From Chloroflexota bacterium (GTDB lineage: Bacteria; Chloroflexota; Dehalococcoidia; Lucifugimonadales; GCA-2719675), in the NCBI GenBank assembly GCA_002719675.1, contig PBID01000003.1, forward strand, positions 1-64,000: a DNA stretch of 64,000 nucleotides, in the 5' to 3' direction. Shown here in pieces: positions 27,627 through 36,140 of this stretch. The translations under genes and the position numbers were made by a program. The notes under the pieces were generated by a model. It saw nothing but the letters and a program-made list of their open reading frames with translations, did not search any database and was not told the origin of the DNA. The first letter of the stretch is position 1; each line of letters begins with the position of its first letter.

Positions 27627-27935
27627 TTACTTGGGGCTACAAACTTCACACTCACAAAGTTTTCTTAAAACTTCAAATGGGAAAATTCCTGTGAAATGGC
27701 CATCACTCCAAAGAAATTGCACAGCATATTTTCCTACCAACAAATAATCTTCTGCAATAATATTAGATTCAACAGTAAAAGGATCAAGAAGAGGCTTCCC
27801 TGTCCACTCCTCAATACATTCGGCACAAGCACAATTTAACCTAAGAGATCTGGCCAAATATTTACCCAAATGGCCATCATCAAAGTTTACTAATACCCTG
27901 TCTCCATCAATATTTATCTTAGATGAATCATTCAT
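27627..27935 (-). CDS. DUF971 protein
   Basis: A 102-residue protein of the DUF971 family (also the N-terminal domain of gamma-butyrobetaine hydroxylase-like proteins). The typical core VNFDDGHLGKY-ARSLRLNCACAEC and WSDGHFTGIFPFEVLRKLC is clear. Cys pairs (CACAEC and CECEVC near the C-terminus) could bind a metal. The family often occurs next to Fe-S carrier or mutase genes but its role is unsettled. It is the last gene of the methylmalonyl unit, 24 bp after the mutase small subunit, ATG start. Confidence 0.85.
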   Translation of the reverse strand: MNDSSKINIDGDRVLVNFDDGHLGKYLARSLRLNCACAECIEEWTGKPLLDPFTVESNIIAEDYLLVGKYAVQFLWSDGHFTGIFPFEVLRKLCECEVCSPK

Positions 27936-27959
27936 ATAACCCCCAACAAAATTAAAATA

Positions 27960-28349
27960 TCACCTCTTAAATTTTTTGATAAATCCGATTATTTGATCAA
28001 TATTACTACCTGGGCCAAGGATTAATTCCACTCCCATATCTTCTAATATGATCCTATCTCTATCTGGGATAATTCCACCAGCAATTACAGTAATATTTCT
28101 TACATTCCTTTTGGATAATTCATCAAAAATTTTAGGAAATAAATCCAAATGTGCTCCAGAAAGAATGCTTACACCAATAATATCAACTTTTTTATCAATT
28201 GCAGTTTCAACTATGGATTTTGGTGTATTACGAATTCCCGTATAAAAAACATCAACTCCAGCATCTTTCAAAGCACGAAATATAACCTTAGCACCTCTGT
28301 CATGACCATCTAATCCAACTTTACCTAATAATATTCTTGGAGATTTCAA
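27960..28349 (-). CDS. mcmA2: Methylmalonyl-CoA mutase, B12-binding small subunit
   Basis: A free-standing cobalamin-binding domain of 129 residues with the base-off motif G-L-D-G-H-D-R-G near the N-terminus (His ligand to cobalt), VSILSGAH and VIAGGIIPD. It completes the large subunit encoded upstream to give a split methylmalonyl-CoA mutase. The start is TTG with GAGAGG about eight bases upstream. It follows the epimerase gene by three bases. Confidence 0.93.
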   Translation of the reverse strand: MKSPRILLGKVGLDGHDRGAKVIFRALKDAGVDVFYTGIRNTPKSIVETAIDKKVDIIGVSILSGAHLDLFPKIFDELSKRNVRNITVIAGGIIPDRDRIILEDMGVELILGPGSNIDQIIGFIKKFKR

Positions 28350-28352
28350 TAT

Positions 28353-28811
28353 TTAACCTCTCCTAATACTGTCGGAATCTACTAATTCCATTAACACGCC
28401 ACCCATGGATTTAGGATGAATAAAAGCTATATCTCCTACCAATCCTTTTTTTGGAATTTTATCTACCAAATTGATTCCTTTAGAATCCAATTTCGTTAAA
28501 ACATCCCCCAAATCGGAAACTTCCAAACACAAATGATGTAACCCAGGCCCTTTTTTATCAATAAATTTAGCCACAGAACTATTTGAATCCACTGGTTGAA
28601 TAAATTCAAGCTTGCAATCACCAATTTTGATTACAGCAGCATATACTTCTTGTTCTTCAATTCTATGAACTTCAACTAAATCAGAACCGAAAACTTCAGA
28701 ATAAAATTTTATCGTCTCATTAATGTCTTCTACTGCTATAGCAATATGATTCACATTTTTTGCAAAACATAAAGGCGAAGTGTTATGAATATTTAAGTGT
28801 TTACGAGACAT
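28353..28811 (-). CDS. mce: Methylmalonyl-CoA epimerase
   Basis: A vicinal-oxygen-chelate fold protein that interconverts (R)- and (S)-methylmalonyl-CoA. The 152 residues contain the metal ligands in VNHIAIAVEDI, EFIQPV, GLHHLCLEV and MGGVLMELV. About 12 residues precede the usual start of the family at FAKNVNHIA. ATG start. It sits between the two mutase subunits, which supports the assignment over other glyoxalase-like proteins. Confidence 0.92.
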   Translation of the reverse strand: MSRKHLNIHNTSPLCFAKNVNHIAIAVEDINETIKFYSEVFGSDLVEVHRIEEQEVYAAVIKIGDCKLEFIQPVDSNSSVAKFIDKKGPGLHHLCLEVSDLGDVLTKLDSKGINLVDKIPKKGLVGDIAFIHPKSMGGVLMELVDSDSIRRG

Positions 28812-28874
28812 TTGACCTCTTAATTAAACCTGTTAATTGAATTTGAAAATATATATTAAATTACATCCAGTTGA

Positions 28875-30482
28875 TTAAACATGTTCTCCAAAATTATTTC
28901 TTAACACATCTGAAATTTCACCCAAAGTTGCATAATTTTTCACACATTCGATCAAAAATGGCATTACATTGTGACTGTTTTTGACAGCAATATTCAAATC
29001 TCCTAAAGATTTTTTCACCAAATCGGTATCTCTATCTATTTTCATTTTATTAAGCCTTCCAATTTGTCGAATATTATCCTCCATATTAATTTGATCTTTC
29101 TGAATTTCATAATTGTTTGAAGAATCATACTTATTGACCCCCACGATTACTTTTCTCCCAGATTCAACTTCTAGTTGATGTAAATATGCACTGCTTTCGA
29201 TCTCTTTTGACTGAAAATTATTTCTAATACCACTTACAGCACCACCAAAATTTTCTATTTTATCAATATATTCAAAAGCTTCTTTTTCTAATTGATTAGT
29301 TTTTGACTCAATAAAATAGGATCCTCCCAATGGGTCCACAGTATCAATTACTCCAGACTCATGAGCTATGATCTGTTGAGTCCTCAAAGAAATTTCTGCA
29401 GATTCTTCTGTCGGTAAAGCCAAAGCTTCATCTTTTGAGTTAACATGTAAAGATTGAGTACCTCCCAAAACAGCTGCTAATGCCTGTATAGTAGTACGAA
29501 CTATATTGTTATCTGGTTGCTGAGCCGTCAAAGTAACTCCTGCTGTTTGGCAGTGAAATCTCATAACCCAAGACTTAGGATTTTTTGCTCTAAACCTATT
29601 CTTCATAATTTTAGCCCATATTCTTCTAGCAGCACGAAACTTACATATTTCTTCAAAAAAATCATTTTGACACGCAAAGAAAAAAGAAAGCCTTGGAGCA
29701 AAATCATCAATATCCAAACCAGTATCTATTGCTGATCTAACATAAGCAATAGCATTAGAAAATGTAAAACCTAACTCCTGAGAAGCAGTTGCTCCTGCTT
29801 CTCTCATATGATATCCACCTATGCTAATACTATTCCATGAAGGCATATTCTCGCTGCAATATTGAAAAATATCTGTGGTAATTTTCATTGCAGCTTTGGG
29901 TGGGAAAATATATGTGCCTCTAGCTATATATTCCTTCAAGATATCATTCTGCAATGTGCCTCTTAAATAATTTTTTTTAATACCTTTTTTTTCAGCTACA
30001 GCAATATACATAGCAAGCAATATAGATGCAGTTGAATTAATTGTCATAGAAATACTGATTTGATCAAGTGGAATTCGATCTAATAATATTTCCATATCAA
30101 TCAAGCTGCTAATTGGCACGCCTGCACGACCAACTTCACCAAACGCTAAGTCGTGATCTGAGTCATAACCAGTCTGGGTGGGCAAATCAAATGCAACACT
30201 TAAACCTGTTTGACCTTGCTGCAAAAGATGAAGATATCTTTGATTCGATTTTTCTGGAGAAGCAAATCCCGCATATTGCCTCATTGTCCACAGCCTACCT
30301 TGATACATATTGTCGCGAATACCTCTAGTGAACGGATACTGACCGGGAGAACCTAAGTCTTTTTCATAATTTAAATCCTTAATATCATTTTCCGTGTACA
30401 ACAAATCTTCCAACAATTTAGGATTAGGAATCATAGGCTTATCTAATCTTTTATCTATCTGATTGTTTTTATTAGATTTCAT
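28875..30482 (-). CDS. mcmA1: Methylmalonyl-CoA mutase, large (catalytic) subunit
   Basis: The TIM-barrel half of adenosylcobalamin-dependent methylmalonyl-CoA mutase, converting (R)-methylmalonyl-CoA to succinyl-CoA. Visible are the conserved YPFTRGIRDNMYQGRLWTMRQYAGF, DLPTQTGYDSD, SISIGGYHMREAGA and FHCQTAGVTLTAQQP. I chose the ATG at 30482, which overlaps the upstream stop as TAATG and has GGAAA before it (535 aa); a TTG at 30494 adds four residues. The small subunit is encoded two genes downstream. The product succinyl-CoA is the substrate of SucCD. Confidence 0.95.
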   Translation of the reverse strand: MKSNKNNQIDKRLDKPMIPNPKLLEDLLYTENDIKDLNYEKDLGSPGQYPFTRGIRDNMYQGRLWTMRQYAGFASPEKSNQRYLHLLQQGQTGLSVAFDLPTQTGYDSDHDLAFGEVGRAGVPISSLIDMEILLDRIPLDQISISMTINSTASILLAMYIAVAEKKGIKKNYLRGTLQNDILKEYIARGTYIFPPKAAMKITTDIFQYCSENMPSWNSISIGGYHMREAGATASQELGFTFSNAIAYVRSAIDTGLDIDDFAPRLSFFFACQNDFFEEICKFRAARRIWAKIMKNRFRAKNPKSWVMRFHCQTAGVTLTAQQPDNNIVRTTIQALAAVLGGTQSLHVNSKDEALALPTEESAEISLRTQQIIAHESGVIDTVDPLGGSYFIESKTNQLEKEAFEYIDKIENFGGAVSGIRNNFQSKEIESSAYLHQLEVESGRKVIVGVNKYDSSNNYEIQKDQINMEDNIRQIGRLNKMKIDRDTDLVKKSLGDLNIAVKNSHNVMPFLIECVKNYATLGEISDVLRNNFGEHV

Positions 30483-31006
30483 TATTTTTTCCAAATTTTT
30501 AATGAGACTTTTAATTCATTCGAAATATCTTGAAAATACATATTTAAAACTTTTGTTTTTGAAGAATTAAATTTAGAAATTAACTTCAAAATTGGGTTAA
30601 GTAATTTGCCTTCCTCAGATACTGTAAGTGTCGATATTTCACCTACTTCAGCAAAATCATAAATCCAAATAATTTCTCCACCCTCATTTTCATTGATCAA
30701 TCTCCTTACTATTCTTCTCATAGGAGAATATTCTAATGTTTCAATTTTCATTACTTGTCCATTTGAATTAAATTCTTGCCAAATATTTCTGCCAGACATA
30801 TCAGAGATTTTTTCAACTTTAATGATACCTGTCCTCCATGTAGCTTGATTAGCAAAATCTGTAACTAAATCCCAAAGTTTTTTTAAATTGCAATTATAAT
30901 ATGCCATTGAAGAAACTTCATATTGCTCAGACACTGATTTAGAAATAGTTATAAGTAAAAAAATAGTGATCAAAACTATGATAAACACCAAGCTAATTAG
31001 CCACAT
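30482..31006 (-). CDS. SRPBCC-fold protein with N-terminal membrane anchor
   Basis: A 174-residue protein starting at ATG 31006, chosen because GGAGAT lies ten bases upstream; an in-frame start further up at 31057 has none. Residues 2-22 are one hydrophobic helix (WLISLVFIIVLITIFLL). The rest looks like a START/polyketide-cyclase-like (SRPBCC) domain: YYNCNLKKLWDLVTDFANQATWR, a typical opening, and WIYDFAEVGEISTLTVSEEG. Such domains bind hydrophobic ligands. It is coupled by TAATG to the mutase gene, but its role there is unknown. Confidence 0.7.
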   Translation of the reverse strand: MWLISLVFIIVLITIFLLITISKSVSEQYEVSSMAYYNCNLKKLWDLVTDFANQATWRTGIIKVEKISDMSGRNIWQEFNSNGQVMKIETLEYSPMRRIVRRLINENEGGEIIWIYDFAEVGEISTLTVSEEGKLLNPILKLISKFNSSKTKVLNMYFQDISNELKVSLKIWKK

Positions 31007-31224
31007 CTTAATTAATCTCCATTTATAATTAAATCCCCATAGATTGAAACTACACATACAAATAATACTACAAAATTGGATCCAGTGTTACGAAATTGCA
31101 AAGAAATAAAAAATATAAAGCATCTTAAAATAAAAACTCAAAAATAAAACAACAAATCAACTTTTTTATAGTAAACTCTCTAAATAGTTTAAAAAATATA
31201 TAAAATATTTTTAAAGGATTCGAA

Positions 31225-32253
31225 TTGAGTGAACGAGTTGTTTCTGGAGTTCAACAAGAAGGTGACAGTCAGGTTGACTATACTTTAAGACCAAAATCTT
31301 TAAAAGATTATATCGGTCAATACAAAATAGTAGAAAATTTAAAAATTTCGATTGCTGCAGCAAAACAACGTAGCGAACCTTTGGATCATACATTGCTATA
31401 TGGACCTCCAGGTCTTGGGAAAACAACATTATCAACAATATTAGCAAACGAAATGGAATCTCCCATAAAAATAACATCTGGCCCAGCTATAGAAAGAGCT
31501 GGAGACATGGTCTCGATTCTAACAAGGTTACGAAAAGGAGAGATTTTATTCATAGATGAAATTCATAGACTTAATAGAACTGTGGAAGAAATCCTTTATA
31601 GTGCTATGGAAGATTTTGTTGTTTCATGGATGATTGACAAAGGACTAAAGGCTAGAAGTATGAATCTTCCAATTCAACCATTCACTCTTATTGGAGCTAC
31701 TACTAGATATGGAATGGTTAGCTCTCCTCTAAGAGATAGATTTGGATCTGTTTTTAGATTAAATTTCTATGACAACAAATCGATGGAGATGATAGTCAAA
31801 AGATCTGCTACCATAACAAATATAGAATCCGAAATTGAAGGAATAATTGAAATTGCAAAAAGATCCCGTGGAACACCTAGAATAGCCAACCGCCTCCTTC
31901 GAAGAGTTAGAGATTATGCACAAGTTAAAGCAAACAATAAGATTTCCAAAATTGTTGCTCAAGAAGCATTAACTAAACTTGAAGTAGATGAAATTGGCCT
32001 AGATAATAATGACCGTTTATTACTGATGTCAATTATTGAAAAATTCAAAGGCGGGCCTGTTGGCATCGATACTATCGCGACTTCAATTAGCGAAGAAGCA
32101 GAAACAATAGAAGATGTATATGAACCGTACCTTATTCAGATGGGATTTTTGGAAAGAACAAAAAAAGGACGACTTGTAACTGAACGTGCCTATGTACATC
32201 TTGATATCACCCCTCCTAAAAAAAACACAACAGACCAAGCAACCTTATTTTGA
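31225..32253 (+). CDS. ruvB: Holliday junction helicase RuvB
   Basis: RuvB is the AAA+ hexameric motor that migrates Holliday junctions with RuvA. The 342-residue protein has Walker [10 protein letters not shown] (60-68), Walker B with [11 protein letters not shown], sensor [18 protein letters not shown], an arginine-containing small lid domain ([18 protein letters not shown]) and the C-terminal winged helix. The TTG start has AAAGGAT upstream. ruvA and ruvC are not adjacent. The gene overlaps the following glycosyltransferase by four bases. Confidence 0.96.
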   Translation: MSERVVSGVQQEGDSQVDYTLRPKSLKDYIGQYKIVENLKISIAAAKQRSEPLDHTLLYGPPGLGKTTLSTILANEMESPIKITSGPAIERAGDMVSILTRLRKGEILFIDEIHRLNRTVEEILYSAMEDFVVSWMIDKGLKARSMNLPIQPFTLIGATTRYGMVSSPLRDRFGSVFRLNFYDNKSMEMIVKRSATITNIESEIEGIIEIAKRSRGTPRIANRLLRRVRDYAQVKANNKISKIVAQEALTKLEVDEIGLDNNDRLLLMSIIEKFKGGPVGIDTIATSISEEAETIEDVYEPYLIQMGFLERTKKGRLVTERAYVHLDITPPKKNTTDQATLF

Positions 32254-32987
32254 AAAAATTAATTCCTGAAGAGAAACAAAATGATGTTTTTATCTCAATA
32301 ATTGTTCCTGCTTTTAATGAAGAAAAAATTCTTGGTCAAACAATCGAAAAAATTGTGACCTACTTAAATAAGCAAAATTATACCTGGGAATTGATAATAG
32401 TAGATGATGGTAGCACAGACAATACTGTAAACATTGCAAAAGATAAAAAATCAAAAACTCACCAAAGCAATATTCAAATCATAGAACTTTCACATGCAGG
32501 GAAAGGCTGGGCTATAAAAAATGGGATGTTAAGATCCAATGGATCTCTAAAATTTATGTGCGATGCAGATCTCTCAATGCCAATTGAAAATCTCCAAAAT
32601 TTCATAATCAACTTTAATTCAAAATCAGAAATCATAATAGGATCCAGGGAGCTAAAAAGTTCTCAAAGACACGGTGAATCAATATTCAGAAAAATCAGAT
32701 CAAAAATTTTTAATTCAATTGTTAGAACATTATTACCAATACCATTTAAAGACACCCAATGTGGATTCAAATGTTTCAAAAAAGATACCGCAGAAAAATT
32801 ATTTAACTTACAACAAACAAAAGGTTTTTCCTTTGATGTTGAAATACTATACCTAGCTAATAAATTTGGAATAAAAACAACTGAAATACCAATATCTTGG
32901 GAGCACAAAAACCAAAGTCAAATTAACTCCATTAAAGATTCTCTTAAAATGCTCCTAGATGTTCTTAAGATTAGAATTACTCACTAA
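32250..32987 (+). CDS. GT2 glycosyltransferase, dolichyl-phosphate glucosyltransferase-like
   Basis: A GT-A fold family 2 glycosyltransferase of 245 residues. The nucleotide-sugar site is seen in [25 protein letters not shown] and the D-x-D-like CDADLSMP. The segment [16 protein letters not shown] and [12 protein letters not shown] are typical of the ALG5/DPM1-like group that makes polyprenyl-phosphate sugars. There is no C-terminal membrane helix. It starts with TTG overlapping the ruvB stop. It could supply lipid-linked sugars to the membrane transferases at 60-64 kb; that link is inference. Confidence 0.85.
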   Translation: MKKLIPEEKQNDVFISIIVPAFNEEKILGQTIEKIVTYLNKQNYTWELIIVDDGSTDNTVNIAKDKKSKTHQSNIQIIELSHAGKGWAIKNGMLRSNGSLKFMCDADLSMPIENLQNFIINFNSKSEIIIGSRELKSSQRHGESIFRKIRSKIFNSIVRTLLPIPFKDTQCGFKCFKKDTAEKLFNLQQTKGFSFDVEILYLANKFGIKTTEIPISWEHKNQSQINSIKDSLKMLLDVLKIRITH

Positions 32988-33023
32988 ACATCTCAAACAA
33001 AAAATAGAAATCAATAAATAATA

Positions 33024-33278
33024 TTATCCTTTGATCTCTAATTTCTTAGACCTGTAAAATAAACCCCATTTATTAAATAAGTCTTCTATTTTTGGATCAG
33101 TAATCTTCAACAAATCATTAAAAAACCCCTCCAAAGCATGAGCATGAAATGATGACTCATCACAAACCCAAGAAGCCTCACTTGGAATAATATACAAGGT
33201 TCCACTACGATGATCACATTTCAGTTCAAATCTTTTAGATTGATCACCATGTTCTATAGAAAAAGCACACTCATTCAT
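33024..33278 (-). CDS. Hypothetical protein (84 aa)
   Basis: An 84-codon frame with an ATG start and a purine-rich AAAGAAAGAAT upstream. The product is acidic/mixed with four Cys or His clusters of no known pattern (NECAFSIEHGDQ, ELKCDHRSG, WVCDESSFHAHAL) and a C-terminal Lys-rich tail. No signal peptide or membrane segment. I recognise no family. Average codon use and the clean fit between neighbours argue for a real gene, convergent with the glycosyltransferase. Confidence 0.6.
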   Translation of the reverse strand: MNECAFSIEHGDQSKRFELKCDHRSGTLYIIPSEASWVCDESSFHAHALEGFFNDLLKITDPKIEDLFNKWGLFYRSKKLEIKG

Positions 33279-33360
33279 ATTTATTCTTTCTTTTAGCCCT
33301 ATTATTCAATATTTGATGTAGACTAAATTTAACATATCATTAAAAGTAATAAAACAAATT

Positions 33361-33388
33361 TTGAAATCCATCATGTAAAATGTATAAA
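33361..33388 (+). promoter_or_regulatory. trpA promoter
   Basis: TTGAAA (33361-33366), a 16-base spacer and TATAAA (33383-33388), about 20 bases before the trpA start. The predicted leader is too short for an attenuator. Confidence 0.5.
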
Positions 33389-33408
33389 TTAAGGATTAAA
33401 ATAATATT

Positions 33409-34203
33409 TTGACAAACAGAATAGATCAAATAATTAAAGAATCAAAAAAATCTTCTAAAATCATTATATCTTCCTTTTTAACAGTGGGTTTTCCTAATAA
33501 GAATAAATCTATAGAAGTTGCCTCTAAACTTCTAAAAAATGAAGTTGATATCATTGAATTAGGGATGCCTTTTAGCGACCCGATTGCTGAAGGTCCAACA
33601 ATTCAAAAAACCAGCCAAATAGCTCTCTCTCAAGGTATCTCTGTTGAAACATGTATTGAAGCTGCAAAAAAAGTGAGGAGTTCCAATAATAGAGCAGGAA
33701 TTGTTTTAATGGGTTATTTTAATCCAATTTTAAAATATGGCCTCAATAATTTTGTAAAAAAGTCATCTCTCTCAGGGGTAGATGGAATCATCATACCTGA
33801 TTTGCCAATAGAAGAATCTGATCAAATCAGAATTATTTGTAACAAATATGGAATTCATTTAATCCCATTAATAGCCCCTACAAGCACTCCTCAAAGAATT
33901 GATAATATTTGCAAAAAAGCCAGTGGATTTATATATTGTGTTAGTGTAAAAGGAGTTACAGGAGCAAGGAAAAACTTAGATTATGAAGGTTTAAAATTAT
34001 TTGTAACCCAAATTAGAAAAAAAACTAATCTACCATTGCTAATTGGTTTCGGGATTTCTACATCTGATCAAGTGAAACAAATTAGTGAATTTGCTGACGG
34101 AGTAATAGTAGGCAGCAGTTTATTAAATTCAATGATGGAATGTGAAGAAGACCAAGTTATTAATAAAGCTCTCAAATTTATGCAATCTCTGCAAACTAAG
34201 TAA
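33409..34203 (+). CDS. trpA: Tryptophan synthase alpha chain
   Basis: TrpA splits indole-3-glycerol phosphate into indole and glyceraldehyde-3-phosphate in the last step of tryptophan synthesis. The 264-residue TIM barrel has the catalytic Glu in DIIELGMPFSDP and the catalytic Asp in that same string, plus GVDGIIIPDLPIEES, CVSVKGVTGAR and IGFGISTSDQ for phosphate binding. TTG start, AAGGAT upstream. trpB is not adjacent, so the trp genes are scattered in this genome. Confidence 0.95.
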   Translation: MTNRIDQIIKESKKSSKIIISSFLTVGFPNKNKSIEVASKLLKNEVDIIELGMPFSDPIAEGPTIQKTSQIALSQGISVETCIEAAKKVRSSNNRAGIVLMGYFNPILKYGLNNFVKKSSLSGVDGIIIPDLPIEESDQIRIICNKYGIHLIPLIAPTSTPQRIDNICKKASGFIYCVSVKGVTGARKNLDYEGLKLFVTQIRKKTNLPLLIGFGISTSDQVKQISEFADGVIVGSSLLNSMMECEEDQVINKALKFMQSLQTK

Positions 34204-34220
34204 AATAACAAATTTCAACC

Positions 34221-34229
34221 TGTTATAAT
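34221..34229 (+). promoter_or_regulatory. aroH promoter, extended -10
   Basis: TGTTATAAT (34221-34229), an extended -10 element identical to the one before rpsF. No good -35 element is seen at the expected distance, which falls on the trpA stop. Confidence 0.45.
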
Positions 34230-34276
34230 TAATCAACTATTAAAACCATGTAACCAAAAATACTAAACAAATATTT

Positions 34277-34642
34277 ATGAACCAATTCAGAGGAATCAGA
34301 GGCGCTACTACTTCAGACGGAAATTCTCAATCCGAAATTGAAGAAGCCACATCAGAATTACTCCAAGCATGCATTAGTAAAAACGATGTTGAAACAGAAG
34401 ATATCGCAGCAGCAATCTTTACAGTTTCACAAGATATAACTGCATATAATCCAGCAACCGTAGCCAGGAAAAGATTAAACTGGAATTTTGTTCCATTGTT
34501 AGATGTTTACCAAGCTCCAATTTCTTCAGATTTAAAATACTGCATTAGGGTTTTATTACTAGTAAATTCAAATAAATCCCAAGAAGAATTATCCAAAAAC
34601 TTCCAGTACCTCAAAAATGCAAAACACCTTCGGGAAAATTAA
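34277..34642 (+). CDS. aroH: Chorismate mutase, AroH class
   Basis: A monofunctional chorismate mutase of the trimeric AroH fold (121 residues), making prephenate for phenylalanine and tyrosine. Family motifs are the N-terminal RGIRGATT, DIAAAIFTVSQDITAYNPATVAR and a C-terminal CIRVLLLVN. The active-site Arg at position 8 and Arg in VARKR are present. ATG start. It lies between trpA and the DAHP synthase gene in a small aromatic amino-acid cluster. Confidence 0.93.
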   Translation: MNQFRGIRGATTSDGNSQSEIEEATSELLQACISKNDVETEDIAAAIFTVSQDITAYNPATVARKRLNWNFVPLLDVYQAPISSDLKYCIRVLLLVNSNKSQEELSKNFQYLKNAKHLREN

Positions 34643-34695
34643 TATTTTTGCATTTATTATTTCAAGATATCCCAATTAGGTGAACCAAATATTCG

Positions 34696-34724
34696 TTGAC
34701 TAAATTTATAGCTATTGGTATATT
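34696..34724 (+). promoter_or_regulatory. DAHP synthase promoter
   Basis: TTGACT (34696-34701), a 17-base spacer and TATATT (34719-34724), with TGG immediately before the -10 (extended -10). About 30 bases separate it from the gene. Confidence 0.6.
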
Positions 34725-34756
34725 CAAATTATCAAATTAGAAGGAAATTCAATTAA

Positions 34757-35806
34757 TTGCATATGAAAAAGTTAAGTAATGTAAATATAGACAACATTCA
34801 AGCCTTACCTTCACCAAATGATTACAATCAACAGATTTCTATAACAGATGAAACTGTATCTCTGGTCAGTGAAGGCCGAAAAACATTAAACAATATTTTA
34901 AATGGATCTGATGATCGTTTCCTTATTATTGCTGGACCATGTTCAATACACGATATTGAAGCAGGAACAGAATATGCAAAAAAATTGAAACAATTATCTG
35001 ATGAACTATCTTCTAAAATTGTCATCGTAATGAGAGTTTATTTTGAAAAACCCAGAACTACTGTAGGCTGGAAAGGCATGATATACGACCCAGATTTAAA
35101 TGGAAGTTTTAACATTGAATCTGGTCTGTTAAAAGCTAGATCTTTTCTAAAAAATGTATCTGATTTAGGTGTTTTATGTGCTACAGAATTTGTAGACCCT
35201 ATTACACCTCAATACATAGCTGATTTTGTTTCATGGGCAGCCATTGGAGCTAGAACTGCGGAAAGTCAAACCCATAGGCAAATGGCAAGTGGATTAAGCA
35301 TGCCAGTAGGTTTTAAAAATGGAACTGGTGGAAGCATTCAACTTGCAGTCGATGCAATTGTATCATCAAGCTCCAAACATGGTTTTTTGGGTGTGGATTC
35401 TAATGGAAATGCCTCAATGGTTTTAACCAAAGGCAATCCAAATTCTCACCTGGTTTTAAGAGGAGGATCATCTGGTCCAAATTATGATTCTAAATCTGTG
35501 GAAATGTCTATCAAATTATTACAAAAAGCAAACGTAAATAATCACTTGATAATAGATTGTTCACATGCCAACTCCGGTAAAGATTACAGAAACGAGCCAA
35601 AAGTATTTGAATCAGTATTTCAGCAAAGATTAAAAGGTAATTCTAAAATCATCGGCGTCATGCTAGAAAGCCATATAAATGCTGGAAGTCAAGATCATGA
35701 TGAAGCAAACCCTGATAAACTTGATTATGGAGTTTCAATTACAGATTCATGCCTTGGTTGGACTGAAACAGAACAATTACTTAAAGATGCTTATTCCAGA
35801 TTATAA
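34757..35806 (+). CDS. aroG: 3-deoxy-7-phosphoheptulonate synthase, class I (AroFGH type)
   Basis: This enzyme joins phosphoenolpyruvate and erythrose-4-phosphate in the first step of the shikimate pathway. The 349-residue protein has RFLIIAGPCSIHD, RVYFEKPRTTVGWKG, GARTAESQTHRQMASG and IIDCSHANSGKDY, all typical of the E. coli AroF/G/H type. The TTG at 34757 is preferred over the ATG two codons later because AGAAGGA is nearer to it. Erythrose-4-phosphate would come from the transketolase encoded at 22 kb. Confidence 0.95.
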   Translation: MHMKKLSNVNIDNIQALPSPNDYNQQISITDETVSLVSEGRKTLNNILNGSDDRFLIIAGPCSIHDIEAGTEYAKKLKQLSDELSSKIVIVMRVYFEKPRTTVGWKGMIYDPDLNGSFNIESGLLKARSFLKNVSDLGVLCATEFVDPITPQYIADFVSWAAIGARTAESQTHRQMASGLSMPVGFKNGTGGSIQLAVDAIVSSSSKHGFLGVDSNGNASMVLTKGNPNSHLVLRGGSSGPNYDSKSVEMSIKLLQKANVNNHLIIDCSHANSGKDYRNEPKVFESVFQQRLKGNSKIIGVMLESHINAGSQDHDEANPDKLDYGVSITDSCLGWTETEQLLKDAYSRL

Positions 35807-35846
35807 TCACTAATTTCTGAATACTCAAAATCTTAAAGGAGTAAAA

Positions 35847-36044
35847 ATGCCTCAAAAAAATAAAACTCCAATTTCTGTTCATATAGAAAGTACTCAATTA
35901 AGCTGGTTAGAAGATGTTACTAATGAATTTGAATTAGGCGATATCTCTAAAGCAACTCGCGTTTTGTTAGATTATGCTATGCTTGAAGCTAGTAAAGAAG
36001 ATATTTTTTCTCATGACAACATGCGATGTAACCATTGTGGGTAA
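35847..36044 (+). CDS. Small protein, ribbon-helix-helix-like with C-terminal CxxC
   Basis: A 65-residue protein with an excellent Shine-Dalgarno (AAAGGAG, eight bases before the ATG). After a basic start, PISVHIESTQLSWLEDVTNEF could be a strand and helix and ISKATRVLLDYAMLEA a second helix, the layout of a CopG/Arc-like DNA-binding fold. It ends in MRCNHCG, a lone C-x2-C that could share a metal in a dimer or sense redox. No family is recognised with certainty. It lies between aroG and an ABC exporter and might regulate either. Confidence 0.7.
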   Translation: MPQKNKTPISVHIESTQLSWLEDVTNEFELGDISKATRVLLDYAMLEASKEDIFSHDNMRCNHCG

Positions 36045-36140
36045 AAAATTTTATTCCACTGTCAATTTCCTTCATAAATTCATATTGTTAAATGTTGTTT
36101 AGCTATTTCATAGTTAAAAACAAAATTGAAGTAGAAAATT

